Below are positions 8,875-19,772 of a DNA stretch of 64,000 nt, piece after piece (position 1 is the first letter of the stretch; each line of letters opens with the position of its first letter). The notes below the pieces were generated by a model, which did no database searches, had not been told where the DNA came from, and saw only the letters and a program-made list of their open reading frames with translations. This DNA comes from CAVPWP01 sp050789285. Lineage in GTDB: Bacteria; Pseudomonadota; Alphaproteobacteria; Rhodobacterales; Rhodobacteraceae. The DNA is taken from assembly GCF_050789285.1 (NCBI RefSeq), contig NZ_JBOUVX010000004.1, positions 186,001 to 250,000 on the forward strand. The letters run 5' to 3'. Both the position numbers and the translations under genes were made by a program.

Positions 8875-9108
8875 TTAGACGGCGGTCACGACCTCCCAGC
8901 GTTTCGTCTTCGAGATCGGCGCGCATTCCTGGATGCGGACGGTGTCGCCCACCTTGAACTGGTTCTCGGCGTCATGCGCACGGTACTTCTTCGACTTCCG
9001 CACCGTCTTCTGCAGAAGCGGGTGCTTGAAGCGGCGTTCCACCAGAACGGTCACGGTCTGATCGTTCTTGTCGCTGGTGACGGTGCCTTGGAGGATGCGT
9101 TTGGGCAT
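8875..9108 (-). CDS. rpsQ: 30S ribosomal protein S17
   Basis: A 77-aa OB-fold protein that binds the 5' domain of 16S rRNA early in assembly. It starts MPKRILQGTVTSDKNDQTVT and contains VGDTVRIQECAPISKTKRW. The 75-bp gap to rplN is longer than other gaps in this operon, and I see no clear structure in it. Confidence 0.96.
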   Translation of the reverse strand: MPKRILQGTVTSDKNDQTVTVLVERRFKHPLLQKTVRKSKKYRAHDAENQFKVGDTVRIQECAPISKTKRWEVVTAV

Positions 9109-9112
9109 GGGA

Positions 9113-9319
9113 TCAGGCCTCCGACGCGGCGGCAGCCGCCTTTTCGTTCAGAATCGTCTTCACGCGCGCCGCGTCACGGCGCACGGTGCGCATGCGCGCG
9201 GTGCTTTCAAGCTGGCCGGTGGCCTGCTGGAAACGGAGGTTGAAGGCCTCCTTCTTGAGCGCGGTCAGCTGGTCACGCAGCTGATCGGGCGTCTTGTTAC
9301 GCAGTTCCTTGGCGTCCAT
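9113..9319 (-). CDS. rpmC: 50S ribosomal protein L29
   Basis: L29 sits at the polypeptide exit and helps recruit SRP and trigger factor. The 68-aa helical protein begins MDAKELRNKTPDQLRDQLTA. In most bacteria rplP lies immediately upstream. Here 1.7 kb separate the two, and rpmC is the first gene after a promoter candidate at 9405-9433. Confidence 0.96.
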   Translation of the reverse strand: MDAKELRNKTPDQLRDQLTALKKEAFNLRFQQATGQLESTARMRTVRRDAARVKTILNEKAAAAASEA

Positions 9320-9404
9320 CGCCGGGTCTTCCTTCCAACAATCACGAGGGCGCCCCGTATGGACGGGTCACGCTGATTCCCGTGGAGTTCGTGAATGAGC
9401 GCGG

Positions 9405-9433
9405 CAGATACCCCGCGGGGACCGACAATGCAA
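9405..9433 (-). promoter_or_regulatory. Candidate sigma70 promoter of the rpmC-rpmD (spc) segment
   Basis: Minus-strand TTGCAT (9428-9433) and TATCTG (9405-9410) are 17 bp apart, between the hydrolase stop and rpmC. The predicted leader is about 80 nt. Position and geometry match an spc promoter created where the S10 and spc operons are split. Confidence 0.6.
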
Positions 9434-9476
9434 GCCCCCGTCAGGTCTTTTCACCGCGACGGCTGCCCGCCAGGCG

Positions 9477-10355
9477 TCAATCCGCGTGGGCATCGAAATA
9501 GGCGATGGTCGCCGCGATCATCGCTTCCAGGGTTTCGTCGGTCGAGAAAGCGTTGAAGACATGGTCCATTTCGGCCACCCAAAGCTCTTCCGGGCCGTCG
9601 TGCGCGGCAATGAGCACCTCGGCCGAGGCCGGTGGCACCGTGTCGTCAAGGCTGCCCTGGGCGACGAACAGCGGTCCGGCGTAGTCCGCGATCTCGGCGG
9701 CCGGGTCGAAGGTGGCGACGCCATCGAAGAAGGCGCCCTTCAGTTCGATCTCGGCGCCCCAGGGCAAGGTGACCGCATGAACCGTATCGGCATCGCCCGC
9801 GATGGCCGCATCCACCAGGTCGGCGCCAAGGATGCCAGCGTAGGTCGAGGGCGGCGTGGCGACCGCAGCCCAAAGCGCCACCGCGTCGGGCAGGTCCGAG
9901 CGACCGGCCGCCGCAGTGGCGACGAGGCCCCCCTGACTCCAGCCGATGACGAAGATGTCGTCGCCCGCCACCCCCTCATGCGCGGAAAGGTATTCGAGGG
10001 CGGCCAGGGCGTCGGCCGTTTGCCCCTCGAACGTCGTCTCGGCGAAGGTCAGATCGGCCAGGCTTTCGCCAGAGCCGCGAAAGTCGACGCGAAGGCTGGC
10101 GTAGCCGGCGTCGGCCAGGCGGGCGGCGGTGCGGGCGAAGATGCCTTCGGGGACACTTTCGGTCGACAGTTCGTTCCTGCTCCCCGTAAAGCCATGAAGA
10201 AGAAGGACGACCGGCGCCGGGTCGCCCTCCGGCAGGGAAAGGGTTGCCACGATCTCGCCCCCCGGCGAGGGAATCGTGACGACGTCTTCCGCCGCGAAGG
10301 ACGGAATTGGCGCAAGAAGCGCGGCCGACAGAAGGGACAGGCGGACAGGGGTCAT
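9477..10355 (-). CDS. Secreted alpha/beta hydrolase (S9/dienelactone-hydrolase-like)
   Basis: The ATG at 10355 follows AAGGACGACTCC and opens with a cleavable signal peptide (MTPVRLSLLSAALLAPIPSFAA), so the 292-aa protein should be exported. A strand-loop HGFTGSRNEL forms the oxyanion region. The nucleophile elbow is GWSQGG, the acid probably lies in GSLDDTVPP and the catalytic His in EMDHVFN, giving a complete triad in the normal order. An esterase or peptidase acting in the periplasm is likely; the substrate is unknown. It lies between rplP and rpmC with no functional link to ribosomes that I can see. Confidence 0.85.
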   Translation of the reverse strand: MTPVRLSLLSAALLAPIPSFAAEDVVTIPSPGGEIVATLSLPEGDPAPVVLLLHGFTGSRNELSTESVPEGIFARTAARLADAGYASLRVDFRGSGESLADLTFAETTFEGQTADALAALEYLSAHEGVAGDDIFVIGWSQGGLVATAAAGRSDLPDAVALWAAVATPPSTYAGILGADLVDAAIAGDADTVHAVTLPWGAEIELKGAFFDGVATFDPAAEIADYAGPLFVAQGSLDDTVPPASAEVLIAAHDGPEELWVAEMDHVFNAFSTDETLEAMIAATIAYFDAHAD

Positions 10356-10555
10356 GGAGTCGTCCTTCGGACAAAGGGGTGCCGTTCGATGATTTGCCCT
10401 TGCCGGGCGCGCGTCAACTGCCGCGACGCGCCTCGGCCCTGCGTCGGACATGAAACGCCCCCGCCGGCCCGCGACCGGAGTGTATTGAGCGCCGTCAATG
10501 CCCCGAAGGGGCGGAGCGACAAGACTCGGCGCAGAACTCAGACGAAGGGATGAAG

Positions 10556-10936
10556 ATGCATCGCGGCACACTGGCCCTCTTGCTGGCCGCCCAGATCCTC
10601 GGGTCCTGTGACGCGGGCAACGCCAATCCGCAGGGGCCGGACGCGTTATCGGGGCTGCCCTTGACCGATGCCATTCGCGCCGAGTTGTCACAGAGTCTTG
10701 CGGCCTTCGACGACCCCGACCTGCGCCGCTCCTGCTCGGAAAACGAGATCGCGTTTCTGCGCACCAGCCTGATCGGCTACGGCGTGTTCATCGGCGAAGA
10801 GCAGACCGCCCCCTGGACGGCGAGCGAACGCAAGGCTGTCGAGGCGCTGATGCAAAGGTGGAACAGCCTTGGCGGCGACGGAAGGGAAGTATCGGACCGG
10901 TGCAGCCAGGCCGAAGCGTTGCTGGCCGGAAAGTGA
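10556..10936 (+). CDS. Small putative lipoprotein (126 aa)
   Basis: The ATG at 10556 is preferred over the one at 10550 because GAAGGGA (10544-10550) then has proper spacing. The N-terminus (MHRGTLALLLAAQILGSC) is a lipoprotein signal peptide with lipobox LGSC, giving a lipidated Cys at about residue 18. Two more Cys (in RRSCSENE and DRCSQAE) could form a disulfide. The remainder is helical and acidic. I recognise no family. It is divergent from the hydrolase and convergent with rplP. Confidence 0.75.
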   Translation: MHRGTLALLLAAQILGSCDAGNANPQGPDALSGLPLTDAIRAELSQSLAAFDDPDLRRSCSENEIAFLRTSLIGYGVFIGEEQTAPWTASERKAVEALMQRWNSLGGDGREVSDRCSQAEALLAGK

Positions 10937-10966
10937 AAGGCCCCCGCCGATCGTTCGGCAGGGGCC
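10931..10966 (-). terminator. Intrinsic terminator after rplP (end of S10 operon)
   Basis: A 28-nt GC hairpin (GGCCCCTGCCGA / TCGGCGGGGGCC arms, 10939-10966) lies 29 bp after the rplP stop. On the minus strand it is followed by TTTCACTTTCC. It overlaps the end of the convergent lipoprotein gene and would separate the S10 transcript from the spc genes. Confidence 0.7.
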
Positions 10967-10994
10967 CGATAGCTGGGCGAATTCGAAGCCTGGT

Positions 10995-11408
10995 TTACCA
11001 GTCTTCCCGCATCACCGTCCGGGTCTTGATCGGCAGCTTCATCGCGGCAAGGCGCAGCGCCTCGCGCGCGACCTGTTCGCTGACACCGTCAATCTCGAAC
11101 ATGATGCGACCCGGCTTGACCTTGGCGGCCCAGAAATCGACCGAGCCCTTGCCCTTGCCCATCCGCACCTCGGTCGGCTTCGACGTCACCGGAACGTCCG
11201 GGAAGACGCGAATCCAGACGCGGCCCTGACGCTTCATGTGACGCGTCAGCGCCCGCCGGGCGGCTTCGATCTGCCGCGCGGTGATGCGCTCGGGCTGGGT
11301 GGCCTTCAGACCGAACGAACCGAAGTTCAGTTCGAACCCGCCCTTGGCCTCGCCATGGATACGGCCCTTGTGCTGTTTACGGAACTTCGTGCGCTTAGGT
11401 TGCAGCAT
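10995..11408 (-). CDS. rplP: 50S ribosomal protein L16
   Basis: L16 stabilises the A-site tRNA position and is the last protein of the S10 transcript here. The 137-aa product begins MLQPKRTKFRKQHKGRIHG. It contains the AARRALTRHMKRQGRVWIR block and the motif with an Arg that is hydroxylated by YcfD in some bacteria. A terminator hairpin follows the stop codon. Confidence 0.97.
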   Translation of the reverse strand: MLQPKRTKFRKQHKGRIHGEAKGGFELNFGSFGLKATQPERITARQIEAARRALTRHMKRQGRVWIRVFPDVPVTSKPTEVRMGKGKGSVDFWAAKVKPGRIMFEIDGVSEQVAREALRLAAMKLPIKTRTVMREDW

Positions 11409-11421
11409 CTTCCTTCACTCC

Positions 11422-12138
11422 TTAACGGTCACGGCGGGGGCCGCCGGCGCCGCGCGGAGCGGGGCCATCCTGGGCCTCTTGCTGGCGACGGTCACGGGCA
11501 GACGGATCGTGCTCGAGGATCTCGCCTTTGAAGATCCAGACCTTCACACCGATGATGCCATAGGGCGTCGAGGCTTCGGCCAGGGCATAATCGATGTCGG
11601 CGCGCAGCGTGTGCAGCGGCACGCGTCCCTCACGGTACCATTCCGTCCGGGCGATCTCGGCACCGCCAAGGCGGCCGGCCACGTTCACGCGGATGCCAAG
11701 CGCGCCCATGCGCATGGCGTTCTGCACCGAGCGCTTCATGGCGCGGCGGAAAGACACCCGGCGCTCCAGCTGCTGGGCGATCGATTCCGCCACAAGCTGG
11801 GCGTCAAGCTCGGGCTTGCGCACCTCGACGATGTTGAGGTGCAGCTCGGACGCGGTCATCGCGGCAAGCTTCTTGCGAAGCGTCTCGATGTCCGCGCCCT
11901 TCTTGCCGATGATCACGCCCGGACGGGCCGTGTGAATCGTCACACGGCATTTGCGGTGCGGACGCTCGATGATGATCTTCGACACGCCGGCCTGGGCGCA
12001 TTCCTTCTTGATGAACTCGCGCATGCGCAGGTCCTCGAGAAGGAGGTTGCCGTAGTCCTTCGTGTCGGCGTACCAGCGGCTGTCCCAGGTGCGGTTCACC
12101 TGAAGGCGCATGCCGATCGGATTGACCTTCTGACCCAT
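11422..12138 (-). CDS. rpsC: 30S ribosomal protein S3
   Basis: S3 lines the mRNA entry pore. The 238-aa product begins MGQKVNPIGMRLQVNRTWDS. It has a KH domain with the GXXG-type signature GVIIGKKGADIE near residue 75 and the C-terminal GVKVWIFKGEIL block. A short charged tail (about residues 215-238: RDRRQQEAQDGPAPRGAGG) follows. It shares one base with rplV. Confidence 0.97.
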   Translation of the reverse strand: MGQKVNPIGMRLQVNRTWDSRWYADTKDYGNLLLEDLRMREFIKKECAQAGVSKIIIERPHRKCRVTIHTARPGVIIGKKGADIETLRKKLAAMTASELHLNIVEVRKPELDAQLVAESIAQQLERRVSFRRAMKRSVQNAMRMGALGIRVNVAGRLGGAEIARTEWYREGRVPLHTLRADIDYALAEASTPYGIIGVKVWIFKGEILEHDPSARDRRQQEAQDGPAPRGAGGPRRDR

Positions 12139-12518
12139 TACGCTTGCTCCTCGACCTGGCGGACCTTGATGGTGAGTTCCGAGAACGGCTTCATGATCTT
12201 GCCGTACCGGCCACGGGCCCGCGGACGGCCGCGCTTCATCACGAGGTTCTTGCCGACATAGGCTTCGGCCACCACCAGTTCATCGACGTCCAGGTTGTGG
12301 TTGTTCTCGGCGTTGGCGATCGCGGACTGAAGGCACTTCTTCACGTCCTGCGCGATCCGCTTCTTCGAGAAGGTCAGATCGGCCAGCGCCTTGTCGACCT
12401 TCTTGCCGCGGATCATCGCCGCCACGAGGTTCAGCTTCTGCGGGCTCGTGCGAAGCATCTTCGACTTCGCCATCGCCTCGTTCTCCGCCACGCGGCGGGG
12501 ATTCTTCTCCGTGCCCAT
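12138..12518 (-). CDS. rplV: 50S ribosomal protein L22
   Basis: L22 extends a beta hairpin into the peptide exit tunnel, where macrolide resistance mutations occur. The 126-aa product carries the alphaproteobacterial N-terminal extension MGTEKNPRRVAENEAMAKSK before the universal core LRTSPQKLNLVA. The tunnel hairpin KRGRPRARGRYGKIMKP is intact. Confidence 0.97.
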   Translation of the reverse strand: MGTEKNPRRVAENEAMAKSKMLRTSPQKLNLVAAMIRGKKVDKALADLTFSKKRIAQDVKKCLQSAIANAENNHNLDVDELVVAEAYVGKNLVMKRGRPRARGRYGKIMKPFSELTIKVRQVEEQA

Positions 12519-12521
12519 GGC

Positions 12522-12800
12522 TTACTTCCTCTTCGCTTTCTTGTCGGCAGCATGACCGTAGTAGGTCCGCGTCGGCGAGTACTCGCCGAACTTCTGGCCG
12601 ATCATGTCCTCGGTCACGTTGACCGGGATGTGCTTCTGGCCGTTGTAGACGCCGAAGGTCAGGCCCACGAACTGGGGCAGGATCGTCGAGCGGCGCGACC
12701 AGATCTTGATGACTTCGTTGCGGCCCGATTCACGGGCCTTCTCGGCTTTCTTCAGGACGTACGCGTCCACGAAGGGGCCTTTCCAGACAGAACGGGTCAT
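12522..12800 (-). CDS. rpsS: 30S ribosomal protein S19
   Basis: A head protein paired with S13. The 92-aa product starts MTRSVWKGPFVDAYVLKKAEK and ends in KLGEYS-like sequence (FGEYSPTRTYYGHAADKKAKRK). It lies 3 bp after rplB and 3 bp before rplV. Confidence 0.97.
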   Translation of the reverse strand: MTRSVWKGPFVDAYVLKKAEKARESGRNEVIKIWSRRSTILPQFVGLTFGVYNGQKHIPVNVTEDMIGQKFGEYSPTRTYYGHAADKKAKRK

Positions 12801-12803
12801 GGC

Positions 12804-13646
12804 TTAACGGCCCCCTTTCCTGGCGTGACGCGAGCGGATGATCAGCTTCTGCGACGCCTTGTTCTTGTTGCGGGTACGGGTGCCCTTGGTGTCCTTGCCC
12901 CAGGGCGTGACCGGCGTGCGGCCACCCGAGGTCCGGCCCTCGCCACCGCCGTGGGGGTGGTCGATCGGGTTCATCGCCACGCCACGCACCGTCGGGCGGA
13001 TGCCCATGTGGCGCTTGCGGCCGGCTTTCCCGAGGTTCTGGTTCGAGTTGTCGGGGTTCGACACCGCGCCGACCGTCGCCATGCATTCCTGGCGGACCAG
13101 GCGAAGTTCGCCCGACGACAGGCGGATCTGGGCATAGCCGCCATCACGGCCGACGAACTGGGCATAGGTGCCCGCCGCGCGCGCCAGTTGCCCGCCCTTG
13201 CCGGCCTTCAGCTCGACGTTGTGGACGATCGTGCCGATCGGCATGCCCGAGAAGGGCATCGCGTTTCCGGGCTTCACGTCGGTCTTGGCGCCCGCAATCA
13301 CGGTATCGCCAACGGCGAGACGCTGCGGCGCAAGGATATAGGCCTGCTCGCCGTCCTGATACTTGACCAGGGCGATGAAGGCGGTGCGGTTCGGATCGTA
13401 TTCGATCCGCTCGACCGTCGCGGGGACGTCGAACTTGCGGCGCTTGAAATCGACGACGCGGTAAAGGCGTTTCGCCCCACCGCCCTTGTGCCACATCGTC
13501 ACCCGTCCGGTGTTGTTCCGGCCGCCGCTCTTGGTCAGGCCCTGCGTGAGGGACTTGACCGGACGTCCTTTCCAAAGCTCCGAACGGTCGATCAGAACCA
13601 GCCCGCGCTGGCCAGGCGTCGTCGGCTTGTACGACTTGAGTGCCAT
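12804..13646 (-). CDS. rplB: 50S ribosomal protein L2
   Basis: L2 is needed for peptidyl transferase activity and subunit association. The 280-aa product starts MALKSYKPTTPGQRGLV and contains GRNNTGRVTMWHKGGGAKR. It also carries the highly conserved GVAMNPIDHPHGGGEGRTSGG loop containing the functionally important His near residue 229. A terminator-like hairpin lies 47 bp upstream of its start. Confidence 0.97.
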   Translation of the reverse strand: MALKSYKPTTPGQRGLVLIDRSELWKGRPVKSLTQGLTKSGGRNNTGRVTMWHKGGGAKRLYRVVDFKRRKFDVPATVERIEYDPNRTAFIALVKYQDGEQAYILAPQRLAVGDTVIAGAKTDVKPGNAMPFSGMPIGTIVHNVELKAGKGGQLARAAGTYAQFVGRDGGYAQIRLSSGELRLVRQECMATVGAVSNPDNSNQNLGKAGRKRHMGIRPTVRGVAMNPIDHPHGGGEGRTSGGRTPVTPWGKDTKGTRTRNKNKASQKLIIRSRHARKGGR

Positions 13647-13693
13647 GCTTCCTGTCTTCCGTCTGCTTGGTGCCCCGTTGCCGGGGCGGGTTG

Positions 13694-13724
13694 AAAAATC
13701 GCGGCCCCCGAAGATCGGGGGCCG
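13694..13724 (-). terminator. Terminator-like hairpin between rplW and rplB
   Basis: CGGCCCCCG / CGGGGGCCG (9-bp perfect stem, 5-nt loop, 13702-13724) lies 17 bp after the rplW stop. On the minus strand it is followed by CGATTTTTCAAC. This has the form of an intrinsic terminator inside the S10 operon. It may attenuate rplB and downstream expression, or act as an RNA 3'-end stabiliser. Confidence 0.6.
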
Positions 13725-13741
13725 AAAGCTGCCGCTCTCTA

Positions 13742-14038
13742 TTAAAGACCCGTGGTCACGTCAATCGTGTTGCCCTCTTCGAGGGTCACATAGGCCTTCT
13801 TGACATCCTTGCGGGTGCCCTTGATTCCGCGGAACCGCTTGGTCTTGCCCTTGGCAACGGTCGTGTTCACGGCCTTCACCTTGACACCGAACAGCGCCTC
13901 GACCGCCTGCTTGATCTCGGGCTTGGTCGAATCGATCGCCACTTCAAAGACGACGGCTCCGTTCTCGGACACCATCGTGGCCTTCTCGGTGATGATCGGC
14001 CGGCGGATCACGTCGTAGTGTTCTGCTTTCGCGCTCAT
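13742..14038 (-). CDS. rplW: 50S ribosomal protein L23
   Basis: L23 is the main docking site for trigger factor and SRP at the tunnel exit. The 98-aa product begins MSAKAEHYDVIRRPIITEKA and contains VEALFGVKVKAVNT and the basic GKTKRFRGIKGTRKDVKKAYV. The ATG overlaps the rplD stop by 4 bp. Confidence 0.97.
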   Translation of the reverse strand: MSAKAEHYDVIRRPIITEKATMVSENGAVVFEVAIDSTKPEIKQAVEALFGVKVKAVNTTVAKGKTKRFRGIKGTRKDVKKAYVTLEEGNTIDVTTGL

Positions 14039-14655
14039 TTCAGCCTGGCCTCCAGAGCTTCGACACCCGCCTTTGTGATCACCAGGGTGTCACGCTTGAG
14101 GATGTCATAGACATTCGCGCCCATCGACGGCAGCACATCCACGTCCTGGATGTTGGCCGCGGCGCGGGCGAAGTTCTCGTTCACTTCGGCCCCGTCGATG
14201 ATCAGGACGCGCTTCCAGCCAAGATCCTTCACGGCCTTGGCAAGACTGCTCGTCTTGGCTTCGGCCAGCGACGCTTCGTCGATGACGACGAGGTTGCCGG
14301 TCGCGGCTTTCGACGACAGCGCGTGCTTCAGACCGAGCGCCCGGAACTTCTTGGGCAGGTCGTGGGCGTGGCTGCGGGGCGTCGGGCCCTTGTAGGTGCC
14401 GCCATGACGGAAGATCGGCGCGCCCTTGTCACCGTGGCGTGCGCCGCCGGTGCCTTTCTGGCGGTAGATCTTCTTGGTCGAATAGCTGACCTCGGACCGC
14501 CCCTTGACCTTATGGGTGCCGGCCTGCGCCTTGGCGCGCTGCCAGCGGACCACGCGGTGAAGGATGTCGGCGCGCGGCTCGAGACCGAAGATCTCGTCGC
14601 CAAGCTCGACCGAGCCGGCCTTCTTGCCGTCCAGCTTGATCACGTCGAGTTTCAT
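14035..14655 (-). CDS. rplD: 50S ribosomal protein L4
   Basis: L4 lines the exit tunnel and in E. coli represses the S10 operon. The 206-aa protein shows the tunnel loop KIYRQKGTGGARHGDKGAPIF around residues 60-85 and the C-terminal DVLPSMGANVYDILKRDTLVIT. The start overlaps rplC by 4 bp. No E. coli-type L4 leader is obvious upstream of rpsJ. Confidence 0.97.
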   Translation of the reverse strand: MKLDVIKLDGKKAGSVELGDEIFGLEPRADILHRVVRWQRAKAQAGTHKVKGRSEVSYSTKKIYRQKGTGGARHGDKGAPIFRHGGTYKGPTPRSHAHDLPKKFRALGLKHALSSKAATGNLVVIDEASLAEAKTSSLAKAVKDLGWKRVLIIDGAEVNENFARAAANIQDVDVLPSMGANVYDILKRDTLVITKAGVEALEARLK

Positions 14656-15512
14656 TCCTCGCCTTCCTTCTTCTCGGGCTCGGCGGCGTCGTCGGCCTGG
14701 GCCTCTTTCTGCGCTTCGGCCTCGGCGGCCTCCATCGCGGCCTGTTCAGCCTCGGCGGCGGCCTTCGCGGCGGCTTCCGCTTCGGCTGCTGCCTGGGCCG
14801 CAGCTTCCTCGGCGGCGCGACGCGCTTCCTCGGCGGCCGACTTCAACGCGGCGGGAACGATGACATTGTCCGGAACCGGCTTCTTGACCGCGTCCTTCAA
14901 CGTCACCCAGCCGCCCTTGTTGCCTGGCACCGCACCCTTGATCATGATCAGGCCGCGGTCGGCATCGGTGCGCACGACCTGCAGGTTCTGCGTGGTCACG
15001 CGCGCGGCCCCCATGTGGCCGGCCATCTTCTTGCCCTTGAACACCTTGCCGGGGTCCTGGCACTGGCCGGTCGAGCCGTGCGAGCGGTGGCTGATCGACA
15101 CACCATGCGACGCCCGCAGGCCGCCGAAGTTGTGCCGCTTCATCGCGCCCGCGAAGCCCTTGCCGATCGAGACGCCCGTCACGTCGACGTACTGACCCTC
15201 GAAATAGTGGTCGGCGGTGATTTCCTCGCCCACCGGGATCAGGTTTTCGGGGTCGACGCGGAACTCGGCGATCTTGCGCTTGGGTTCCACCTTGGCGGCG
15301 GCGAAATGGCCGCGCATCGCCTTCGACACGCGCTTGGCCTTCGCCGTGCCCGCACCAAGCTGGACCGCCGAATAGCCGTCCTTTTCGGGCGTGCGGTTGG
15401 CGACGACCTGCAGCCCGTCAAGCTGCAGCACGGTCACCGGCACCTGCCGTCCGTCTTCCATGAACAGCCGGGTCATGCCCAGCTTCTTCGCGATCACTCC
15501 GGAACGCAGCAT
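14652..15512 (-). CDS. rplC: 50S ribosomal protein L3 with Ala/Glu-rich C-terminal tail
   Basis: L3 organises the entrance to the peptidyl transferase centre. The second of two adjacent ATGs (15512, MLRSGVIAKKLGMTRLF) has the better GGGAGG spacing and gives 286 aa. The core includes VSIGKGFAGAMKRHNFGG and SHRSHGSTGQCQDPGKVFKG; the Q of GQCQDPG is the usual PrmB methylation site. After about residue 218 comes a long Ala/Glu heptad-like tail ending EPEKKEGEE, absent from E. coli L3 (209 aa). Confidence 0.96.
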   Translation of the reverse strand: MLRSGVIAKKLGMTRLFMEDGRQVPVTVLQLDGLQVVANRTPEKDGYSAVQLGAGTAKAKRVSKAMRGHFAAAKVEPKRKIAEFRVDPENLIPVGEEITADHYFEGQYVDVTGVSIGKGFAGAMKRHNFGGLRASHGVSISHRSHGSTGQCQDPGKVFKGKKMAGHMGAARVTTQNLQVVRTDADRGLIMIKGAVPGNKGGWVTLKDAVKKPVPDNVIVPAALKSAAEEARRAAEEAAAQAAAEAEAAAKAAAEAEQAAMEAAEAEAQKEAQADDAAEPEKKEGEE

Positions 15513-15526
15513 CATCCTGCCCTCCC

Positions 15527-15841
15527 TCAGACCTTGATCTCGACATCCACGCCGGCGGCGAGGTCGAGCTTCATGAGCGCGTCCACCGTCTGCGGGGTCG
15601 GATCAACGATGTCGAGAAGACGCTTGTGCGTCCGGATCTCGAACTGGTCACGCGACTTCTTGTCGATGTGCGGACCCCGAAGAACCGTGAACTTCTCGAT
15701 CTTGTTCGGCAGCGGAATCGGGCCGCGGACCTGGGCGCCCGTGCGCTTGGCCGTGTTGACGATTTCCTGCGTCGACGCATCGAGGACGCGGTAATCGAAG
15801 GCCTTGAGCCGGATGCGGATGTTCTGGCTTTGCATTGCCAT
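15527..15841 (-). CDS. rpsJ: 30S ribosomal protein S10
   Basis: S10 (NusE) is a head protein that also acts in antitermination with NusB. ATG 15841 has GAAAGG seven bases upstream and gives 104 aa (MAMQSQNIRIRLKAFDYRVL); initiation at the third codon would give the 102-aa form. The segment TGAQVRGPIPLPNKIEKFTV and the loop containing FEIRTHKRLLDI are diagnostic. Confidence 0.97.
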   Translation of the reverse strand: MAMQSQNIRIRLKAFDYRVLDASTQEIVNTAKRTGAQVRGPIPLPNKIEKFTVLRGPHIDKKSRDQFEIRTHKRLLDIVDPTPQTVDALMKLDLAAGVDVEIKV

Positions 15842-15865
15842 TTTCTAGCCTTTCACGATTGAGAG

Positions 15866-15892
15866 GAGGGGGCGGGCGGACCCGCGCCCCTC
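15866..15892 (-). other. Hairpin between tuf and rpsJ
   Basis: A GAGGGGCG / CGCCCCCTC-type stem with internal imperfections lies within the 68-bp tuf-rpsJ gap. It has no T-run on the minus strand. It may be a partial attenuator or a processing site that sets the tuf/S10 ratio. Confidence 0.35.
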
Positions 15893-15909
15893 GTCGAACC
15901 GGTTTCAGA

Positions 15910-17085
<1,176 letters not shown>

Positions 17086-17109
17086 GGTGGCCTCCTTGAA
17101 CTGACGGGC

Positions 17110-17129
17110 GGCGGGGGGCGTCCCCCGCC
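17110..17129 (-). other. GC hairpin between fusA and tuf
   Basis: GGCGGGGG and CCCCCGCC arms with a short loop lie just after the fusA stop and upstream of the tuf Shine-Dalgarno (GGAGG). No U-tract follows. The position suits an RNA processing or stability element. Confidence 0.4.
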
Positions 17130-17136
17130 GGCTGCG

Positions 17137-19260
<2,124 letters not shown>

Positions 19261-19289
19261 TGGTATGGTCCTCAGGCTGAGATTTTGGG

Positions 19290-19760
19290 TTACCAGCGGT
19301 AGTGGCTGAACGCCTTGTTGGCGTCGGCCATCTTGTGGGTGTCTTCGCGCTTCTTCACGGCGGTGCCGCGGCCGTTCACGGCATCAAGAAGCTCGCCCGC
19401 AAGGCGCTCTTCCATGGTGTTCTCGTTGCGGTTGCGCGACGCTGCGATGAGCCAGCGGATGGCCAGTGCCTCGCGGCGTTCCGGGCGCACCTCGACCGGC
19501 ACCTGGTAGGTGGCGCCGCCAACCCGGCGAGAGCGAACCTCGACCGCAGGCTTGATGTTGTCGAGAGCCTCGTGGAACACCTCGACGGGCGCACGCTTGA
19601 GGCGCGACTCCACCCGATCGAAGGCGTTGTAGACGATCGTCTCGGCGACGGACTTCTTGCCGTCGACCATCAGGTTGTTCATGAACTTCGTCAGGACCAC
19701 GTCACCATACTTGGCGTCGGGCAGGACTTCGCGCTTCTCGGCAGCGTGACGGCGGGACAT
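19290..19760 (-). CDS. rpsG: 30S ribosomal protein S7
   Basis: S7 initiates assembly of the 30S head and in E. coli is the str operon repressor. The 156-aa product begins MSRRHAAEKREVLPDAKYGDVVLTKF and contains VEVRSRRVGGATYQVPVEVRP and the C-terminal KREDTHKMADANKAFSHYRW. It lies 12 bp after rpsL. Confidence 0.97.
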   Translation of the reverse strand: MSRRHAAEKREVLPDAKYGDVVLTKFMNNLMVDGKKSVAETIVYNAFDRVESRLKRAPVEVFHEALDNIKPAVEVRSRRVGGATYQVPVEVRPERREALAIRWLIAASRNRNENTMEERLAGELLDAVNGRGTAVKKREDTHKMADANKAFSHYRW

Positions 19761-19772
19761 TTCGGCTTCCTC

